NCBI GenBank assembly: GCA_003336485.1
Contig: QENH01000179.1
Coordinates: 1 to 34,149 of the forward strand
From: Candidatus Methanophagales archaeon
GTDB taxonomy: Archaea > Halobacteriota > Syntropharchaeia > Alkanophagales > Methanospirareceae
DNA length: 34,149 nucleotides
Direction: 5' to 3'
In this document: positions 17,485-27,201 of the stretch, in pieces
Position numbering within the stretch: the stretch's first letter is position 1
Layout: the number at the start of each line of letters is the position of its first letter
Translations under genes and position numbers: made by a program
The notes under the pieces: generated by a model
Seen by the model: the letters and a program-made list of their open reading frames with translations, nothing else
The model's database searches: none
What the model was told of the DNA's origin: nothing

Positions 17485-19452
17485 TCACGCCTTCACAGGA
17501 ATTGTAAAATAAAATATAGTGCCTTTTCCCGGCTCTGACTCCACCCAGATGCGACCACCGTGTCGCTCTACAATCTTCTTGCAGACCGCAAGACCGATGC
17601 CGGTACCTGAAAACTCACCTCTGCCATGCAACCGCTGAAATATTACAAAGATGCGCTCAAAGAATTCCGGCTCAATCCCGATACCGTTGTCAGCAACCGA
17701 GAAGACCCACTCGTCACTTTTTTGCTCTGCCGCGAGATGAACATTTGGCGGTTCCTTGCTTCGGAACTTGATCGCGTTCTCTATAAGGTTCTGAAACAAC
17801 TGAATCAGTTGCGAACCATCTGCCATTAGGGTCGGCAGTGCATCGTGAGTCACCACCGCGCCGCTCTCCGCGATAGTCATCTTCAGATTCGTGAGCACCA
17901 GCTCAAGCACATTTTCGCAGTTAGTCGGTTCAAATGGTTTACCTCGCGTACCCACCCGCGAAAAAGTCAGCAGGTCATTTATCAGCGTTTGCATACGGTT
18001 CACGCCGTCCACGGCAAACCCGATGAACTCGTCAGCATCGGAATCAAGTTTATCTTTGTAGCGCCGTGCCAACAACTGCACGTAGCTCGAGACCATACGC
18101 AAAGGCTCTTGCAGATCGTGCGATGCGACATATGCAAACTGCTCCAGCTCGGTATTGGAACGCCTAAGATCCACTACGATTCGCTCCAATTCCTCCTCCG
18201 CTTGCTTACGTTCGGTGAAGTCATGAAAAGTTTCTATCGCTGCAATTACCTTCCCCCGCTGATCTTTCAATGGCGCCGCAGTGAAGAATAGCCATTTGCC
18301 GCTATCGCCCAAATGAGTGAAGAAATCTTCAACTTCATAACCGCCCTCTACAAGCGCAGATTTATGATACTTGCCACCGTAGTATTTAGCTAGCTCTTCT
18401 CCTGATAGTTCATCCACTATAATATCTACCATAAGTGGCCGTTCCACCGAATAGAAAGAAGTCCACGCGTTTTTCGTGCCTACCATCTCAGCAGTAGAGA
18501 CACCGGTTAGACTTTCACACGCTTTATTCCAGTGTGTGACTGTGTGCGCCCTGTCAATTACAAAGGTTGGGACTGAACTGCCCTCAACAATCTGAGAAAG
18601 TTTCTTCTCGCTCTCTCGCAGCTCTTCTTGTACCCGGATGAGATCTTCGCTTTTCCTTCTTGCAAATACGCTCGCGGCACCGTAGGTGCAAAAGATGCCT
18701 ACCAGTAACAAAGATACCGAGCCGAGTATACGGGCAACACTTTGAAACTCCGGCTCCCATAGCCCCCATATATATTCCTCACCGACAAAGCTAAATATTA
18801 GGATAACGCCAAGAATAACTGCGTTTGTATATATGTAATACAAGCGTGGGTCGGCTGTGCTCTTTGGTAGTTTGAAGAACGCTCTCACCGTGTCTGAATA
18901 CAGCAGTCCTTGCGCGATAAAGACAATTAATAGCCCGTTTATCGCTTCCTTAAACACAATCGAGAGTGTCACAGCCAGAGGCATAAACGTATTGTCCGGG
19001 GGCACGTTCAGGGTGAATACCCAGCGGAATACGGAGAATAGCAATGCTGTATTGAATAAACGGAATATCAGCTCGCCAAGATAGATGTTATTATATCGGG
19101 TGCGTGAGAACCAGCCATGCCACACGATCCACAGCGTAAATGGTGGCACTGACACCAAAGGACCGTAACCATTTTGCAGCATCCACAATATCCACATCGT
19201 CTGACATCCGCCACAGAGCGCAGATAACAGCCCGTATCTCCAGCCCCATGCAAGCGTTATCACAATGGGAAATATGAGACCGAGAAGAAAACTCATTCGA
19301 TAAGTGCCGTAAAAGACAAAATCAATAGGATAAAAGTTTACGGCAAACCCTAGTAACCCGAAGATGACCGAGATTACGACTTTGTAGGCTGTTATATCAC
19401 TATTCGAACCACCTTGACCGGAATCATCATCAGCCTTGCCAACTTGTTTCAT
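17485..19452 (-). CDS. multi-TM (MASE-like) PAS sensor histidine kinase
   Basis: N-terminal ~7 TM region, PAS ([29 protein letters not shown]), HisKA ([24 protein letters not shown]), HATPase ([11 protein letters not shown]...[44 protein letters not shown]). Confidence 0.92.
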   Translation of the reverse strand: MKQVGKADDDSGQGGSNSDITAYKVVISVIFGLLGFAVNFYPIDFVFYGTYRMSFLLGLIFPIVITLAWGWRYGLLSALCGGCQTMWILWMLQNGYGPLVSVPPFTLWIVWHGWFSRTRYNNIYLGELIFRLFNTALLFSVFRWVFTLNVPPDNTFMPLAVTLSIVFKEAINGLLIVFIAQGLLYSDTVRAFFKLPKSTADPRLYYIYTNAVILGVILIFSFVGEEYIWGLWEPEFQSVARILGSVSLLLVGIFCTYGAASVFARRKSEDLIRVQEELRESEKKLSQIVEGSSVPTFVIDRAHTVTHWNKACESLTGVSTAEMVGTKNAWTSFYSVERPLMVDIIVDELSGEELAKYYGGKYHKSALVEGGYEVEDFFTHLGDSGKWLFFTAAPLKDQRGKVIAAIETFHDFTERKQAEEELERIVVDLRRSNTELEQFAYVASHDLQEPLRMVSSYVQLLARRYKDKLDSDADEFIGFAVDGVNRMQTLINDLLTFSRVGTRGKPFEPTNCENVLELVLTNLKMTIAESGAVVTHDALPTLMADGSQLIQLFQNLIENAIKFRSKEPPNVHLAAEQKSDEWVFSVADNGIGIEPEFFERIFVIFQRLHGRGEFSGTGIGLAVCKKIVERHGGRIWVESEPGKGTIFYFTIPVKA

Positions 19453-19654
19453 TATAGCTAGCCCCTCACCTTTTTGCTACTGCTTTGCCGAGATCAGCGC
19501 GAGTGATATATGTAGTACAGGCACGTATAAATAACTTATGGTATTTCGCGAATGGCGAGTTTCGGTATTTGCCAGCACTGTCGAATTTTTCTGCGAAATC
19601 ACTACACGATATACCCAAAGTTTATATGGAACAAGTTCATATCAAAATTGTACC

Positions 19655-19963
19655 ATGATAGAAATAACCAGAACGATCCTTAGCGGATGGTAAGGCAGAG
19701 AATTACCCGAAGTTATTGCACGAAGCGTGGATTTCGTGCTTAAGTATGGACTAAAAGTCAAGCAGTTAATACAAGTCTGCTACGATATTAACGATTATGA
19801 TACGAAAAAGAGAGAGACAAAGGCGTTACTTAAAGCGAGCAAAGAGCTTAAATGCGATAACTTGTTTGTCATTACCGAGGATTATGAAGCCGTGGAGGAA
19901 CTAAAAGGAAAACGAATAGAGTACATCCCATTGTGGCGATGGACTTTACAAAAGTTTATCTGA
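19655..19963 (+). pseudogene. collapsed AAA ATPase/DUF4143-type gene: short N-terminus joined to its C-terminus, with an in-frame stop
   Basis: In one frame: MIEITRTILSGW*GRELPEVIARS directly followed by VDFVLKYGLKVKQLIQVCYDINDYDTKKRETKALLKASKELKCDNLFVITEDYE. The first part resembles the N-terminus and the second the C-terminus of this family. Confidence 0.7.
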
Positions 19964-19973
19964 CAATTTCAGA

Positions 19974-21296
19974 TTAAGACGGACTGACCTCAAGGCCTTT
20001 TTCCGTTATGTCCACGAGTTTCTTCCCGGTAGAATGTGCACTGCCCCTCATCTTGATTACTTCTATATAACGTCGCCTCACGCCCTTCTCTTCCGCGCGT
20101 GACAGTATTACTAGGCCATCCATCATGGGTGCTATGTCAGATGGATAATACTCACCGGGATTTGTATCAGAGGTGAAAACAGAGGTTATTGCCCTGCTCT
20201 TACACAGCGAGATAATCGTTTGCAGATAATTCTTGTAGTCGCGTGTAGCGTTGCTCGTAGCGTTGAACGCAGATTGATAGCATGAAACACCATCTATAAC
20301 TACACGATTTACACCGACAAGCGCTTCTTTTAGCTCTATCAGGTGCTCATCCGGGACAAGATCGACAACAGGCGCATACAATACCCTGACCAAACCGTTA
20401 TTTGCAGTCGGCTGGAAATCGAATCCGAAATGCTTGGCATTTCTTGTGATGGTCGCTAAATCCTCATTCAACGAGATAATCAAGCTCTTTTCACCGCTCT
20501 TTACGCCCTCGTGGACGAATTGGAAACCAAAAAGTGCCTTTCCTGTGCCCACCTCACCCGCAGCGAGGATAGCACTGCCTTCCAGCACACCCTTGTTTAC
20601 TATTTGTTCCATACCGCGAACACCCAAATTGACTTTTTTATCACTTACAGATACGACCTCGGCCATCTTCAATTTCGGAAATACTTCTATTCCCGCAGTA
20701 CTGAATTTAAAGGCATGCTTCTTTATCGATGTGTTCTGTCCCCTTAACTTAAACACTGTTAGCCATCGCCTTCCATCTTCTATTGAAAGGAAGAGGACAC
20801 CATCAACTATGGAAGCTATGTAATGCTCATTCAAGACTTGCTCTCTGAACACATCGGTCAAGATCAGCAAGATGTTCTTTCTCTTCATGTATATGATTAA
20901 AGCATCTAAAGCGTCTTTATCCATATCTGCGAGGCTGAGGAATGAGTCAATAACAACCCGGTCTGGCTTGATAGTTTCGATATTATCCTTTATGATGCCA
21001 AAGACGTCTTTCTTCATTAATAGCAGTTCGCCTGCGTCAACAAAGTGCATTGTCTTGAGGTCCGGATCGAAGAAGGAAAAAGGAGATAGGAAATTGTTTA
21101 TTGAGGTTATGGGTTCAGAAACGGAAGCAATAAATAAACAGCACTCTTTATTCCGCGCGGAATTAAACAGGCTTTGTAACGCGAGCGTAGTCTTACCTGT
21201 ACCAACACTACCTCCTATGAGTATGATAGAAGGTGATACGAACCCGCCACCAAGGACTTCATCTAATCCCGCCACTCCTGAACTCAATATCTTCAT
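19974..21296 (-). CDS. KaiC-like RecA-superfamily ATPase with two tandem ATPase domains
   Basis: SSGVAGLDEVLGGGFVSPSIILIGGSVGTGKTTLALQ (Walker A 1) and GMEQIVNKGVLEGSAILAAGEVGTGKALFGFQF (Walker A 2, T replaced by A). Confidence 0.88.
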   Translation of the reverse strand: MKILSSGVAGLDEVLGGGFVSPSIILIGGSVGTGKTTLALQSLFNSARNKECCLFIASVSEPITSINNFLSPFSFFDPDLKTMHFVDAGELLLMKKDVFGIIKDNIETIKPDRVVIDSFLSLADMDKDALDALIIYMKRKNILLILTDVFREQVLNEHYIASIVDGVLFLSIEDGRRWLTVFKLRGQNTSIKKHAFKFSTAGIEVFPKLKMAEVVSVSDKKVNLGVRGMEQIVNKGVLEGSAILAAGEVGTGKALFGFQFVHEGVKSGEKSLIISLNEDLATITRNAKHFGFDFQPTANNGLVRVLYAPVVDLVPDEHLIELKEALVGVNRVVIDGVSCYQSAFNATSNATRDYKNYLQTIISLCKSRAITSVFTSDTNPGEYYPSDIAPMMDGLVILSRAEEKGVRRRYIEVIKMRGSAHSTGKKLVDITEKGLEVSPS

Positions 21297-21649
21297 GGTA
21301 CCTGTTCCATATTCAAATTTAGCCCTGCTTTGTTTATTGAAATCCGTAACTCTTTACCTGTGATCCCTTCAAACTCTTCAAGTAGACGGAATACCCCTCG
21401 ATCCACAGATACAAAGTCCCTTAACTTCTCTTGATCAAATTGAGCAGGCACATCTTCTTTTGTTTCACCTACGAGCGACCACAACTTTGTGGGTCCTACC
21501 ATCTCGCAACTAATTAACCTCTTGCCTTTAAGGCCTTCGAGATATTTCAATGCGGTCGCTTTGCTCATATCCGCTCGTGCAACCACTTCTGTGGTGTTTA
21601 ATTTCCCCACTCTGAGGATTTCAAGCAGGTGTTCTTCTCGCCAGAGCAT
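21293..21649 (-). CDS. winged-helix/HTH protein (paralog 1)
   Basis: LLEILRVGKLNTTEVVARADMSKATALKYLEGLKGKRLISCEMVGPTKLWSL. Stop overlaps the KaiC-like ATG (ATGA). Confidence 0.8.
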   Translation of the reverse strand: MLWREEHLLEILRVGKLNTTEVVARADMSKATALKYLEGLKGKRLISCEMVGPTKLWSLVGETKEDVPAQFDQEKLRDFVSVDRGVFRLLEEFEGITGKELRISINKAGLNLNMEQVP

Positions 21650-21734
21650 CTTTTTATCGCCTCCTGTCTATGCATCCATCCACTATATATACCTATATCA
21701 TTTATACATATACACTTTCACTGCATTATGTCAT

Positions 21735-22091
21735 TTACGTTACAGAATCGATATTGATATTTATCCCTGCTTTGTTTATCGAGATCATCAATCGCTTCCC
21801 TGTTACCGCTTCAAACTCTTCAAATAGCTTGAATATCTCCCGAGCCACAGATATAAAGTCCTTTATCGCATCTTGTTCAAACTGAGCAGGGGCAATTTCT
21901 TTCGATTCTCCTGGGAGGGACCATAGCTTTGTAGGCCCTACCATCTCACAATCAACTAATCCTCTGCCTTTAAGGCCTTCAAGATATTTCAATGTGGTTG
22001 CCTTGCTCATATCCGCTCGTGCAACCACTTCAGAAGTGCTTAATTTACCGGCTTTTAGGATTGCGAGCAGATGTTCTTCCCGCCAGAGCAT
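21735..22091 (-). CDS. winged-helix/HTH protein (paralog 2, tandem duplicate)
   Basis: Same length (118 aa) and aligns end-to-end with 21293-21649 without gaps. Confidence 0.8.
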   Translation of the reverse strand: MLWREEHLLAILKAGKLSTSEVVARADMSKATTLKYLEGLKGRGLVDCEMVGPTKLWSLPGESKEIAPAQFEQDAIKDFISVAREIFKLFEEFEAVTGKRLMISINKAGININIDSVT

Positions 22092-22156
22092 TTCTTCTCT
22101 CTATTGCACCCCAAATATATTACTATATTACCCACATATATTTTTAAAATAAGAAC

Positions 22157-22810
22157 ATGAAACTTCAAGATGGCGTGTACTGGTACAGAGAGAAGGGCGT
22201 ACTTGATGCAAACACGTACGTGATAACAGGAGAACAAACAGTCCTTATAGATCCGGGACTGGGAAATTACCTGGGACTGCTACTCAAAGAGATGCAGGAA
22301 GATGGCATAGACCCAAAAGAAGTAGATGTTATAACAATTACGCATCTCCATCCTGACCATTGTGACGCAACAGCAGCACTTAAAGATGTTTCCGGTGCTA
22401 AAGTTGCGGTACATTCGTCACAATGGGCATATCTCGATCGGTTATTAGAGGAAGCATCGCGTGTTTTAGGCATAGAAGCAAAGAAATTCGATGTGGACTT
22501 TGTGTTTGAGGATAGCTTGGGGCACACCGAGTTGAGGATACAGCATACACCAGGGCATTCACCAGAGAGCATTTGCTTTTTCGCGGTGGATAAGAAGACA
22601 CTGATTTCGGGCGATTTGGTATTTGATAAAGGCATAGGACGGACAGATTTGCCGTTTGGTAACACTGAAGAGCTGATAAGATCTATTAATACTGTATCCA
22701 CGCGGGATACCGAGCTTCTGCTGCCCGGACACGGGGCGATACTAAAAGGTCGAAGTAACGTCAAAAGGAATTACGAGTTCATACGCGAACATTATCTCCA
22801 GTGGATGTAA
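22157..22810 (+). CDS. MBL-fold metallo-hydrolase
   Basis: TITHLHPDHCDATAALK (HxHxDH), HTPGHSPESICFF, SGDLVFDKGIGRTDLPFGN, LLPGHG. Confidence 0.93.
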   Translation: MKLQDGVYWYREKGVLDANTYVITGEQTVLIDPGLGNYLGLLLKEMQEDGIDPKEVDVITITHLHPDHCDATAALKDVSGAKVAVHSSQWAYLDRLLEEASRVLGIEAKKFDVDFVFEDSLGHTELRIQHTPGHSPESICFFAVDKKTLISGDLVFDKGIGRTDLPFGNTEELIRSINTVSTRDTELLLPGHGAILKGRSNVKRNYEFIREHYLQWM

Positions 22811-24062
22811 GAAAACCAGCCAGCACTTCCTTCGCCCTATCAATTCTCACCTTCTTCTCCCGCACCATGACTTCCACCACCTTATCTATCATTTCACCCT
22901 CTGCACCGGCTGCTATGGCGACATTCCTTGCATGCAGGGACATATGTCCACGTTGAATGCCTTCTGTTGCTAAAGCGCGCAGTGCCGCGAAATTCTGCGC
23001 TAGACCTACTGCGGCTAAGATTTCCGCAAGCTCGTTTGCAGTCTTCACATCAAGTATCTTGACATTTATCTTCGCTGTCGGATGAACCGTTGTGGCGCCA
23101 CCAACGAGACCGACCGCAATGGGGAGTTCTATAGTACCAACCAGATCATGGTTCTTATCCTTTTCCCATTTGGTTAATGGTAGATATTGCCCAGTAATAC
23201 AGGCGTACGAATGTGCGCCCGCCTCAATCGCGCGGAAATCGTTACCTGTGGCTATTACAACCGGGTCTATGCCATTCATTATACCCTTGTTATGGGTTGC
23301 ACATCTGTACGGATCTGACACTGCAAGCATGTATGCGTTGATGACAGCATCAACAACATCCTCGCCACCGATAGCATCCTTTGCAAAAACAGCCCTCGCA
23401 AATGCTAACCTGTACGTTGCGAGATTAGAGATGATGCGCAGATTCACTTTGCCATCCGAAAGTTGCTCAATAAATGGTGCTACCGCTTCAGCCATTGTAT
23501 TTACTGCATTCGCGCCCATCGCGTCCTTAACGTTGACTAAAAGATGGACCATCACCATTGGACCCGCAGGCGTATCAATGACCTCTACCTCGATGTCTTT
23601 CGCACCTCCGCCAAGGCTCACAAGTACAGGGTCATTTTCATTCGCACTGTCTAATATCTCTTGCTTATGAGTAAGGATAGTGAATTTAGCAGATGCGGGA
23701 TCGGAAACATCCGTCACTTGTATCTGCCCGATCATTATAGGGTCTGTAGAACTTGCCTGAAACCCGCCCTTTTGCCGTGCGATTTTTGCCGCATTGCTTG
23801 CCGCTGCGACCACAGACGGCTCTTCTATTGCCATAGGTATCAAATGATCTTTGCCATTGATCACGAAATTCACGGCAATTCCTACTGGCAAGGGCATGGT
23901 GCCAACAACGTTCTCTATCATTCTGTCTGCTATTTCTCCAAGTGCCCCTGTATTGCCAAGTACTTTTAGCTCCTCTTCTGTTAGATTCGCAAAATCGTTT
24001 AACTGCTCTAATCGCTCTTTCACACTTAGCTTATAAAAACCAGATAATTGCGATGTTTTCAT
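22779..24062 (-). CDS. hydroxymethylglutaryl-CoA reductase, class II (degradative/bacterial-type sequence)
   Basis: RMIENVVGTMPLPVGIAVNFVINGKDHLIPMAIEEPSVVAAASNAAK, KDAMGANAVNTMAEAVAP, ATHNKGIMNGIDPVVIATGND, GTIELPIAVGLVGGATTVHPTAK, GHMSLHARNVA. Confidence 0.93.
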   Translation of the reverse strand: MKTSQLSGFYKLSVKERLEQLNDFANLTEEELKVLGNTGALGEIADRMIENVVGTMPLPVGIAVNFVINGKDHLIPMAIEEPSVVAAASNAAKIARQKGGFQASSTDPIMIGQIQVTDVSDPASAKFTILTHKQEILDSANENDPVLVSLGGGAKDIEVEVIDTPAGPMVMVHLLVNVKDAMGANAVNTMAEAVAPFIEQLSDGKVNLRIISNLATYRLAFARAVFAKDAIGGEDVVDAVINAYMLAVSDPYRCATHNKGIMNGIDPVVIATGNDFRAIEAGAHSYACITGQYLPLTKWEKDKNHDLVGTIELPIAVGLVGGATTVHPTAKINVKILDVKTANELAEILAAVGLAQNFAALRALATEGIQRGHMSLHARNVAIAAGAEGEMIDKVVEVMVREKKVRIDRAKEVLAGFLTSTGDNVRV

Positions 24063-24152
24063 TTTTATCGTAATAAAAATTTAGGGCTTTTGGTATAAAA
24101 AACACAGGTAAATATATAGAAGAAGAATCATTTATTTGCTGAGGTAGAATAG

Positions 24153-24464
24153 ATGCCACGATCACATGGAGAGAGGAAAAGAACAAGGAAGAAGTTGAGC
24201 AAAAGGAAGAGGGAGCGAGGATTGTCCCCTATAAGTAGAGCCATCCAAAGCTTTGAACTCGGAGAGAAAGTGCACATCCGTATAGACCCCAGCATTCATA
24301 AGGGTATGCCGCATCATAGATTCCACGGCTTGACGGGCGAGGTGAAAGGTACGCGAGGGAGAGCGTATATCGTTGAGATTATGGACTCGAAACGGAAGAA
24401 AGATTTATTTATCCGAGCCGAACATCTGAGCCCGCAAAAAAGATCGCCATCTGTTGAACTTTGA
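24153..24464 (+). CDS. rpl21e: 50S ribosomal protein L21e
   Basis: MPRSHGERKRTRKKLSKRKRERGLSPISRAIQSFELGEKVHIRIDPSIHKGMPHHRFHGLTGEVKGTRGRAYIVEI is diagnostic. Confidence 0.95.
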   Translation: MPRSHGERKRTRKKLSKRKRERGLSPISRAIQSFELGEKVHIRIDPSIHKGMPHHRFHGLTGEVKGTRGRAYIVEIMDSKRKKDLFIRAEHLSPQKRSPSVEL

Positions 24465-24490
24465 CTTTTGCATTTTTCATTTTGCTTTAT

Positions 24491-24520
24491 CTGCACAAAA
24501 ATCTCACGATTTTTGTGCAG
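24491..24520. terminator. perfect 13-bp inverted repeat between convergent L21e and tRNA-Val; possible bidirectional terminator
   Basis: ctgcacaaaaatc-tcac-gatttttgtgcag: 13-bp perfect arms, 4-nt loop. Confidence 0.55.
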
Positions 24521-24526
24521 ATACTA

Positions 24527-24599
24527 TGGGCCCGATGCGATTTGAACGCATGACCTCCGCCATGTCAAGGCGACGTCATTCCAACTAGACCACGGGCCC
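24527..24599 (-). tRNA. tRNA-Val (GAC anticodon)
   Basis: Reverse complement GGGCCCG TG GTC..GAC G TCGCC TTGACAT GGCGG AGGTC ATGCG TTCAAAT CGCAT CGGGCCC A folds as a complete cloverleaf; loop TTGACAT gives anticodon GAC. Confidence 0.95.
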
Positions 24600-24660
24600 T
24601 ATGAGCATTTATAATATGTACGTGCTTATAAAATAATCGTATTTTCATGTGGTTGGGATT

Positions 24661-25566
24661 ATGAAAAGAGATTTGATTGTTGTCGGAACGGGTCCCGCAG
24701 GAATAACCGCGGGGATGTATGGCTTGAGAAGCGGATTGGAGACACTGGTGCTTGATAAGGGGATATGCGGGGGATTATCAAATGAGGCACCGATAATAGA
24801 GAACTATCCGGGATTCAAGAAGATAGGCGGAATGGAATTAGCGGAAAAGATGAAAGAGCAGCTTTCAGAATACGTATCGATAAATGAGCTGGAAGAAGTT
24901 AAAAAGGTAGGGTCTGGAGCGGAAGAGATGACGGTGATCACGGAAAAGGACACCTATCACACAAAAGCGGTAGTAATAAGCACGGGCACAAAGCACAGGA
25001 AATTAGGTGTAAAAGGGGAAGACGAATATCTTGGGCGGGGCATATCTTATTGCGCTACCTGTGATGGCTTTTTCTTCCGAAATAAGCATGTGATGGTAAT
25101 CGGTGGCGGGGATTCCGCAGTTAGAGAAGCTCTGTACCTGAAGAATATCGGATGTGAGGTAACGCTGATACATAGAAGGGAGAAGCTCCGGGCAGAACAG
25201 TATTTACAAAAGAATCTGAAAGAAGCGGGCATCCGGATCTTATGGAACTCAGTGATAACCGAAATAAAAGGAGATACAGCGGTGAGTAGTGTTGTCCGGT
25301 ATGATAAAAAGACGGGAGATGAGGATGTGTTGCCAGTTGCGGGCGTATTTATATCAATAGGCGAAGAGCCCGTAAATGGGTTAGCCACGCAAATGGGTAT
25401 TATGATGGATAAAAGCGGTTACATAATTACAGATAAAAGCCAGAGAACGAACCTCAAGCGGGTATATGCCGCAGGAGACATAACCGGGGGCGTGAGGCAA
25501 ATAGTAGTAGCATGTGCGGAAGGCGCTATCGCTGCTAGCTCGGCATATGACGATTTATTAGGTTAA
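24661..25566 (+). CDS. trxB: thioredoxin reductase (FAD/NAD(P)-binding)
   Basis: VVGTGPAGITAGMYGLRSGL, redox-active CATCDGFFF, VIGGGDSAVREALYL, RVYAAGDITGGVRQIVVACAEGAIAA. ATG at 24661; the ORF track starts upstream at 24649. Confidence 0.93.
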   Translation: MKRDLIVVGTGPAGITAGMYGLRSGLETLVLDKGICGGLSNEAPIIENYPGFKKIGGMELAEKMKEQLSEYVSINELEEVKKVGSGAEEMTVITEKDTYHTKAVVISTGTKHRKLGVKGEDEYLGRGISYCATCDGFFFRNKHVMVIGGGDSAVREALYLKNIGCEVTLIHRREKLRAEQYLQKNLKEAGIRILWNSVITEIKGDTAVSSVVRYDKKTGDEDVLPVAGVFISIGEEPVNGLATQMGIMMDKSGYIITDKSQRTNLKRVYAAGDITGGVRQIVVACAEGAIAASSAYDDLLG

Positions 25567-25574
25567 CGTTAAAG

Positions 25575-26207
25575 ATGGAACTAAGAGAGATAGGAGTTGA
25601 CGAAGCGGGAAGAGGTCCTGTAATAGGGTCCATGTTTGTTGCCGGTGTTTTGAATTATGATGGGCTGGAAGAGATAGGGGTAAAAGATTCAAAGCGATTG
25701 AACGCTTCGAGAAGAGAATACCTGGCGAGGATTATAGAAGATGCGACTGAGGTACATGTCGTAGAGATGACTGCAAGCGAGATAGACAAAGCAAGAGAAG
25801 AGCGTACTTTAAATGAAATCACGGTTGAACTCTTTTCCGAAGTGATTGACCATTTCCCGCCGGACCGGGCTTTTGTTGATGCTGCTGATGTAAAACCCGA
25901 GCGGTTCGCGGCTAATCTTAGGTCGAACTACAAGGGAGCAGGTGAGCTCGAAATAATCGCTGAGTGGAAAGCGGATGATCGCTACCCCGTTGTCAGCGCA
26001 GCATCAATAGTTGCGAAGGTACACCGAGATATGTCTATAAAAGCGCTTGCGGCTGAGATAGGAGCAGAGATAGGGAGTGGATACCCTGCGGACCTGAAAA
26101 CCATTCGATTTCTAAAAGGGCTGCTAAAAGGTAAAACGCTGGACGATATTCCCCCTTACGTGAGACGATCTTGGAAAACTGTTCATTTATATATGTCTAA
26201 GGCGTAA
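25575..26207 (+). CDS. rnhB: ribonuclease HII
   Basis: REIGVDEAGRGPVIGSMFVAGV, VKDSKRL, ADDRYPVVSAASIVAKVHRD, GSGYPAD. Confidence 0.95.
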   Translation: MELREIGVDEAGRGPVIGSMFVAGVLNYDGLEEIGVKDSKRLNASRREYLARIIEDATEVHVVEMTASEIDKAREERTLNEITVELFSEVIDHFPPDRAFVDAADVKPERFAANLRSNYKGAGELEIIAEWKADDRYPVVSAASIVAKVHRDMSIKALAAEIGAEIGSGYPADLKTIRFLKGLLKGKTLDDIPPYVRRSWKTVHLYMSKA

Positions 26208-26218
26208 AGTAAATAAAA

Positions 26219-27178
26219 ATGGTGTCCCCAGAGAGTATAGAGGAAAAGGGGAGGTATAATGGGAAGAGACGGAGAGCGGATAAAGCCAAAGCTGGCGCTG
26301 AAGAGAAGATAAAAGAATGCCCAGAGTGTGGCTCTAAGAATCTGGTAAGTGACTATGGTAAAGCAGAGCGTTTCTGTGCTGATTGTGGACTGGTAATAGC
26401 CGAGAATATCGTGGACCTTGGGCCGGAATGGCGAGCCTTTGATTCCGAGCAGGCGTCAAAAAGGGCGAGGGTGGGGGCACCGATGACTTATCGGATACAT
26501 GACAAGGGCCTTAGCACACTTGTCACCTGGACTTCGCCGGGCCAGGGCCAATATAAGCTAAAGAAATGGCAACAGCGGATCCATATTGCGAATACAACAG
26601 AGCGGAGCTTTATTTTTGCACTTTCTGAGATAGACAGGATGGCAAGTGCGCTTAGATTACCGATAAATATCCGAGAGGCGGCATCTATGTTATATCGGAA
26701 GGCAATGAAGAAACATCTGATTCGCGGGCGAAGCATAGAAGGAATAACCTCTGCGATCTTGTATGTTAGTTGTAGGCAGTATGGTGTGCCGCGAACACTG
26801 GAAGAAGTCCGGGATGTATCCCGGGTCGGGCAGAAGGAGATAAGCAGGGCCTATCGCTTCCTTTTACGTGAGTTAGATCTGAAAGTTACACCTGCTTCTC
26901 CTATAGACTTCGTGCCTCGTTTCTGTTCCCTGCTCGAGCTGAACAGTGATATAAGGTCAAAAGCGGTAGAGATAATAAAAAAGGCATCGGAAGCGGAACT
27001 GACCAATGGGCGAGGGCCGATAGGAATAGCAGCCGCAGCTATATATATCGCGGCAATATTAAGTGGTGAACATCGCACACAGAAGGAAGTATCGGATGTT
27101 ACGGGCGTGACCGAAGTTACGATCCGGAACAGATACAAAGAATTATCGGAGCAGTTGGATATGGATGTGCTGCTATAA
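26219..27178 (+). CDS. tfb: transcription initiation factor IIB (TFB)
   Basis: Zinc ribbon [28 protein letters not shown]-finger [21 protein letters not shown], two cyclin-like repeats. Confidence 0.96.
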   Translation: MVSPESIEEKGRYNGKRRRADKAKAGAEEKIKECPECGSKNLVSDYGKAERFCADCGLVIAENIVDLGPEWRAFDSEQASKRARVGAPMTYRIHDKGLSTLVTWTSPGQGQYKLKKWQQRIHIANTTERSFIFALSEIDRMASALRLPINIREAASMLYRKAMKKHLIRGRSIEGITSAILYVSCRQYGVPRTLEEVRDVSRVGQKEISRAYRFLLRELDLKVTPASPIDFVPRFCSLLELNSDIRSKAVEIIKKASEAELTNGRGPIGIAAAAIYIAAILSGEHRTQKEVSDVTGVTEVTIRNRYKELSEQLDMDVLL

Positions 27179-27201
27179 ACCTTTTCTTTGTAAGAAAAGC
27201 T

